Below are positions 59,305 to 64,000 of a stretch of 64,000 nt of DNA, piece by piece. Below the pieces are notes generated by a model. The model did not search any database, was not told the DNA's origin, and saw nothing but the letters and a program-made list of their open reading frames with translations. How positions within the stretch are numbered: the stretch's first letter is position 1; every line of letters starts with the position of its first letter. Source of the DNA: Purshia tridentata. Lineage: Eukaryota; Streptophyta; Magnoliopsida; Rosales; Rosaceae. The DNA is taken from positions 16,609 through 80,608 of the forward strand of contig QANT01005631.1 of the NCBI GenBank assembly GCA_003254885.1, read 5' to 3'. The translations under genes were made by a program, and so were the position numbers.

Positions 59305-62300
59305 ATGGAAAAAGTGGTCAATAGTGGTCCTGGAAGCAACCAAGGGATATTCTCTGAGAAAGGAAGTGGGAACAAAAGAAAATTGGCTGAACCTTCTCTA
59401 GAGAATACAATTAACCCCCACTCGTCGGTGAGTGCATTCCCTCTGTGTGAATTATCTCCGGTGATGTCTCAAAAATTGAGTGGCTGTGCGTCTTTGGAGG
59501 TTGGGGTGGTTCAGCCCAAACAAGTGGAAGCGAGAGCCTTTGAATGTAAGGATTGGGATGATCCCATTACATTTCAGCTTGGAGAACTATTCTTGTCTTA
59601 TTTGCAAGCAATTTTCCAGACTGCAATTAAGCAGATTGCTGAATGTGGGTACAGTGAAGAGGTTGCTGGAAAGGCTGTTTCAAGAGGCGGCCTTTACATA
59701 GGTGGTAAAGACCCTGTTTCAAATATTGTAAATGATACTCTGGAATTTCTAAAGAAAGGGAAGGATATTGATGCTTCAAGAGATAATCAGTTTGATAATT
59801 TACAGCACCTGGTGAAGTACACAATGCTAGAAATGATCAGTGTGCTTAGGGAGGTCAGGCCATCCTTATCAGTTGGGGAAGCAATGTGGTGGTTGTTGAT
59901 ATGCGATTTAAACATTTTGCAAGCCTGTACATTGGAAGGAGATCCAGTAAGTGGTCTTGGTTTTGAAGAATCCTCAAAAGAGATCTCCTCTGAACCTTCC
60001 TCTCCCAGCTTAAGATCAGATGTAAGTAGCTCTGAGACCATCCATCCAAATCCAAACGAAGCAAATTCATCAAGGCCGTCACTCCCCCATTCTCAAAACC
60101 ATCTTCCTGAAAGACTCAAATTTGGAAGTTTCCCTAACTTGCCCAACCCCCAAAATTCTGAAGGGCTAACCCCTGAGAAAGGGAGTTTGTCATCTATGCT
60201 AGATAGTTTGGAGAAATGCTTAGGCTCCACTGGGGAATATCTCCAAACTACATCTCAAACGTCTACCTATGAAGAAAAATCAGGAGCTGGTCGAAAGGGG
60301 CGCTCCAAGAAAGAATTAGCCGCACTTCGGAAGAAGTCCTTCCATATGGAGAGAAATTACAGGGCTTATGGGTCAAGAGGAAGCTTCAAATCGGGGAAAC
60401 TCACTGCATTTGGTAGTTTTGTTGTGGAGAAGAGGATGACGCCTCCATCTGAACTTCCTGGAGGACGTACAAAAATTGCCTCCTCAAAGTTAAGTGCACA
60501 AGTTGGAGCTGTTGCCCCTTCATCAGATGGAAGATGTACAAAAATTACCTCCTCAAAGTTAAGTGCACAAGTTGGAGCCATTGCCCCTTCATCAGATGGA
60601 AGACGTCATGCTTCAACCACCATTCCATCTGCTTCACCTGCAACAATACCCGTAAAAGGTACCACATCTTCCTTGCCTTCCGCAGAAACCAAGCTTTCCA
60701 ACAAGTCTCATCCAGAAGAAAAATCTGGATATAAGACCCCAGCTAGCACCTCTGTGTCCCCTAAGACTATTGATTGCTGTGCTGGCATCCCATATGATAA
60801 ATCTCTAGAAAAGTACGTCCCACAAGATGAAAAGGATGAGCTGATTTTGAAGTTAGTTCCTCGGCTGCAAGAGCTGCAGAATGAGCTACAAGGTTGGACT
60901 GAGTGGGCCAATGAGAAGGTAATGCAGGTTTCTCGTAGGCTTAGTAAGGAACGACCTGAACTTAAAACACTAAGGCAAGAGAAGGAAGAAGCAGAGCAAT
61001 TTAAAAAGGAGAAACAAATGTTGGAGGAGAATACCATAAAGAGGCTGTCTGAGATGGAGCATGCCTTGAATAATGCAACTGGCCAGGTTGAGAGAGCTAA
61101 CTCTACTATCTGTAGGCTTGAGGTGGAGAATTCCAATCTGAAAAAGGATTTGAGTGCTGCCAAAACAATGGCTTTAGAGTCAGCTGCTAGGCACCTGGAA
61201 GCATTAGAGAGGGAGCAGAGAGCACTGAAAAAGGCCCAGGCATGGAAGGGGCAGAAGGGATCATTGCAGGAGGAGCTTGAGATTGAAAAAAAGAAGGTGG
61301 CTGCACTGCAACAGGATTTAGGAAAGGCAAAAAATGTCCATCACCAAATTGAGGTATGTTTTTTTTCTTTTTTTCTGGCTAGACATAACAGTTACCTATA
61401 AAAATTATGTTAAGTATGCGCTGGCTGTGGGATACTGGTGAACATGGGGATAAATAAATGGTAAGGCTGACGGGGCTTTATATTTTAATTTTTTTCAAAG
61501 ATGGGGCCTTTTTTTTAAAGAAAATGTTGGCTTGTGTTGCCAATGAGTCAGTAGTTATTCTCACTGTCCATTATAAAGGAAGCTTGTTTGTCAAATGAAG
61601 AGAAGAAAAAAAAAAAAGGCACAAAATGTATACCGAAAATTTCCACTTGACTGAGTTTTGGCTCAAGAAGTAAGGGGCAAGGTTAGTTATGAACTTATGA
61701 CCTTAGAAACCTAAAATTTAATAAACAGAGAAACATACACACAATCTAGTTTATTTTATAATAACAGTTTCTACCATTCAAGTTTTTGCTGAAGTTGTAA
61801 TTTTATGGCCCAGTGCATAGTTGATAAAAAAGTTGCTGTCTCTGGTTGTTATTCATACTACTAACAGAGTTTATCTATTATAGGCTAGATGGAAACGGGA
61901 GAGAATGGAAAAGGAAAAAATACTTGCAGTGGCTGAATTCATTAGAAATGAAATAAAACAACGTGAAGCTTTGACAAAAGTGGAGGAAGACATGATCAAA
62001 CAGAAAGCAGAAAATGATATGCAGAAGTATATGGAAGACATCAAAAAACTTGAGAGCAAGTTATCTGGACTTCAATTAAAGTCTGACGCCTCAAGAATAG
62101 AAGCACTAAGAAGGGGTGCCGCTGGAAGCTTTGGAGGTTGCCAATCAGACAGAAAAAGTGAGATGGCCACAAATGGAAACCAAAATTCTACCATCTTCAA
62201 ACGGGTAACGAATTCCCGGGAAAATTTGGTGACAAGAAGTTTGAGACAGGACCGCGAGTGTGTGATGTGCCTCTCGGAGGAGATGTCAGTGGTTTTCCTT

Positions 62301-62426
62301 CCTTGTGCACATCAGGTTGTTTGTGCAAAATGCAATGAGCTTCATGAGAAACAAGGGATGAAGGACTGCCCTTCTTGTAGGACCCGAATTCAACGAAGGA
62401 TCAAAGTGCGCTTTGCTCATCCATAG
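59305..62426 (+). CDS. RING-type E3 ubiquitin ligase, RF298/RF4-like
   Basis: Putative E3 ligase of the Arabidopsis RF298/RF4 family. Two coding exons (59305-61353 and 61884-62426) sum to 2592 nt, giving 863 residues. The N-terminal conserved region (~75-210) contains QLGELFLSYLQAIFQTAIKQ, then AECGYSEEVAGKAVSRGG and VGEAMWWLLICDLNILQAC. A Ser/Pro-rich middle contains a 23-residue tandem duplication. A long coiled coil (~530-760, e.g. KEEAEQFKKEKQMLEENT) follows. The C-terminal RING finger is CVMCLSEEMSVVFLPCAHQV, then CAKC and CPSCRTRI, ending RRIKVRFAHP. The ATG at 59305 (MEKVVNSGPG) is the first real ATG after the presumed leader intron acceptor near 59249. Substrates are unknown. Confidence 0.93.
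60467..60604 (+). repeat. 69-bp in-frame tandem duplication in the RF298-like gene
   Basis: 60467-60535 is repeated at 60536-60604 with few changes, duplicating 23 codons (TKIASSKLSAQVGAVAPSSD then TKITSSKLSAQVGAIAPSSD). It lies in the Ser-rich linker, outside the conserved domains. Confidence 0.95.
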
Positions 62427-62854
62427 TTTGCAAACCTTACAGTGGAGAATCGGGACTGGATGATGAGAGTAACCTTTTGAATGGATCAATGGAGTAGTTT
62501 AGCTAAATTCAATAGTTCAATTCCTACTATGATGGATTTTGTTTTCTTTGTTTTTCGGGTCATACCGTCCGTACCGGTGGTTTACTCCAAAAAGAAATAG
62601 ACAGGAAGAGTTTATAGACATAGTTGCCTTGTAAAGAGTAAGAGATGTTTTACTTGAATGAAATTTTCTCATTGCAGAATCCCCTTATTCTAATTTCTTC
62701 TGGGTATATTATAAATAAATTAATAAAAATTTTAAATTACAAACTCTTTAGTTTTTTGAGTAATCTATCAAAAAACCACAAAAACTATACATTCCTATTC
62801 CTAGGCCCCAACTTTTCATATCTTTATTTTTAAACAATAGTTTTTGCCACAAAA
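62427..62854. other. RF298-like 3' flank
   Basis: Presumed 3' UTR followed by AT-rich DNA, with no gene before the SAUR pseudogene. Confidence 0.5.
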
Positions 62855-63120
62855 GACCAACAGTTGATTCAATGGCTCTCGAGTGTCATCGACTCGTTGT
62901 AGTATTGTATGCTGTGCTCCGACTCCTCTTCTCAGTGGCTGCGCTGGAACGAGTTGTTAGAGTGCTAAAGCTGCGTTGTCAGCAATCCTCGGTGGCCAAG
63001 ACGGCGATTTCGGAGGGCCACGTGCCGTCTATGTCGGCGGTGAGATGTAGCGGTTCGTGGTGAGCGCCGAGCTGCTGAACCACCTGGTGTTAATTGAGCT
63101 GCTCATCAATATTGCTAAAG
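62855..63120 (+). pseudogene. decayed SAUR (small auxin-up RNA) gene, SAUR72/76-like
   Basis: Two frames together match the SAUR family. From 62858 the frame reads QQLIQWLSSVIDSL, then a TAG (62900-62902), then YCMLCSDS. This lines up with the usual start of SAUR72-type proteins (KQLIRRLSRVADSSQYSLLRSDS), the TAG replacing Gln. The SAUR core follows: EGHVP in one frame, then, after a one-base shift, YVGGEM (63030-63047), a second TAG (63048-63050, replacing Glu), and RFVVSAELLNHLVLIELL. The initiator ATG is lost, and the C-terminal half after 63120 is unrecognisable. A 63-codon open frame from 62872 is a by-product of this decay, not a gene. Confidence 0.8.
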
Positions 63121-63448
63121 TGAGGGGTTGACGCTTCGCAGAGAAGCTCATCTCCTTTGGAGAGAGAAAGAGTGAAGAAGAAAAGCAAAGCAAAGGAAGC
63201 TCTCTATCTCAAAGTCTGTGTGTATGTGTGCAGGAGTGACGAGAGGGAAACCAACAACGTTTGCTTTTTCTTTTCTTTTTTGGCCAAGACCAACAACCTT
63301 TTCTTGAATAGATCAAATTATCTTATATTTTTGTTGACGTGGTGCAATTCCTAATTACAGTTTGGTTTTATTTGGCTATTGATTTGCTTGAACGAATGTG
63401 TTTGTTGGGGCCGCTCAAGTGACTAGTCAGCTATATTTGAAAGTCTCA

Positions 63449-63683
63449 AGAGTTACACTTCTAAAATGTAATTATTTTATTTTTGAAGTATAATTCTTAT
63501 TCAGTTAAAATTTTAATTTTAAATTTTTGTTGAATTACACTTTTAATTATAAAGTGTAACTCTTTGACATATGATGTTAGAACAAAAAAATTAAACCAAA
63601 GTGTAACTCAACAAAAATTCAAAACTAAATCTTAACTTAATAAGAATTACACTTTAGAAATATAAGAGTTACACTTTACTGTA
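63449..63683. mobile_element. MITE-like foldback element
   Basis: The left arm (~63461-63545) is the imperfect reverse complement of the right arm (~63598-63683). For example TTGTTGAATTACACTTT on the left faces AAAGTGTAACTCAACAA on the right, and AATTCTTATT faces AATAAGAATT. The motif AGTTACACTT or its complement occurs about six times. The spacer is ~52 nt. It is AT-rich and non-coding, as expected for a small DNA-transposon derivative. Confidence 0.7.
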
Positions 63684-63699
63684 GATATTAGTTTCTTTT

Positions 63700-64000
63700 T
63701 TTTAATTTTAAATTGTATTTATTGTAAAAAGTACAAACTATGGTTAATTTTTGAGCCACGTGGCCTCTCATTATATATTACTTTTAATTAATAGAAAATT
63801 ACAAATAAATCAATAAAATATTTCTAAATTACAAATAGGTCAATGCATAATTTCATATCCCATTATAGTCAATGATATATTTTAAAAAATTACATTTTAG
63901 TCAATGGCCCACCCAATACCTAATTTCTTTTAAAATATTAATTTTGTTAATATACTTTTTTGCTCTTCTATTACTTTTTTAGAAAATTACTTGAATATGA
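63700..64000. other. AT-rich right edge with degenerate short repeats
   Basis: Several related stretches of the kind AAATTACAAATAAATCAAT, AAATTACAAATAGGTCAAT and AAATTACATTTTAGTCAAT occur in direct orientation (about 63807-63907). No gene is seen up to the window end. Confidence 0.5.

Noticed and set aside
62872-63063. 63-codon open frame near the right edge
   Set aside because: It arises from the decayed SAUR sequence and is in the wrong frame for its first half.

Overview
This is nuclear DNA from a flowering plant, almost certainly a eudicot. Genes are split by short AT-rich introns with GT..AG borders, several proteins carry chloroplast transit peptides, and there are plant-only families (ABP1, GATL, a plant defensin, RF298-type RING ligase, MBD with CW finger, subgroup IV shaggy kinase). 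The density (about one gene per 5 kb), small intergenic gaps and few transposon remnants suggest a compact genome. A Rosaceae-like genome is a guess that the sequence alone does not prove.

Layout, left to right: an unidentified gene tail on + (1-116); stromal Hsp70 (-, 691-4510); SAM methyltransferase (-, 5556-6513); plant defensin (+, 7686-8141); plastid GAR synthetase (-, 8651-11542); shaggy/GSK3 kinase (-, 13000-18271); carotenoid-isomerase-like FAD oxidoreductase (-, 20852-26688) with a Ty1-copia LTR in an intron; BSD-domain protein (-, 27346-28875); GATL glycosyltransferase (-, 30170-31344); exosome subunit RRP4 (+, 32372-34530); auxin-binding protein ABP1 (-, 35071-36790); plastid membrane protein of unknown function (-, 37616-39201); a 14.5-kb PIEZO mechanosensitive channel gene (+, 39968-54462); CW/MBD chromatin protein (-, 55517-57121); RF298-like RING E3 ligase (+, 59305-62426); a decayed SAUR gene (62855-63120) and a MITE-like inverted repeat (63449-63683).

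Exon borders were read by eye from splice signals plus continuity of known protein families. For Hsp70, methyltransferase, defensin, GARS, the kinase, the CRTISO-like gene, GATL, RRP4, ABP1, the plastid protein, MBD and RF298, the summed exons are a multiple of three with no internal stop. The genes are unrelated neighbours, as usual in plants. Three encode plastid proteins, plus one probable, and no operon-like or biosynthetic-cluster logic is visible.

The most interesting signals are not new genes. They are (i) simple repeats lying flush against splice sites in four different genes, (ii) an imperfect hairpin inside a PIEZO intron, (iii) a recognisable SAUR pseudogene next to a foldback element, (iv) ends of a copia LTR and of a CACTA transposon, and (v) recent duplications inside the RF298-like coding region and the MBD intron. 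I found no convincing evidence for an undescribed multi-gene system.
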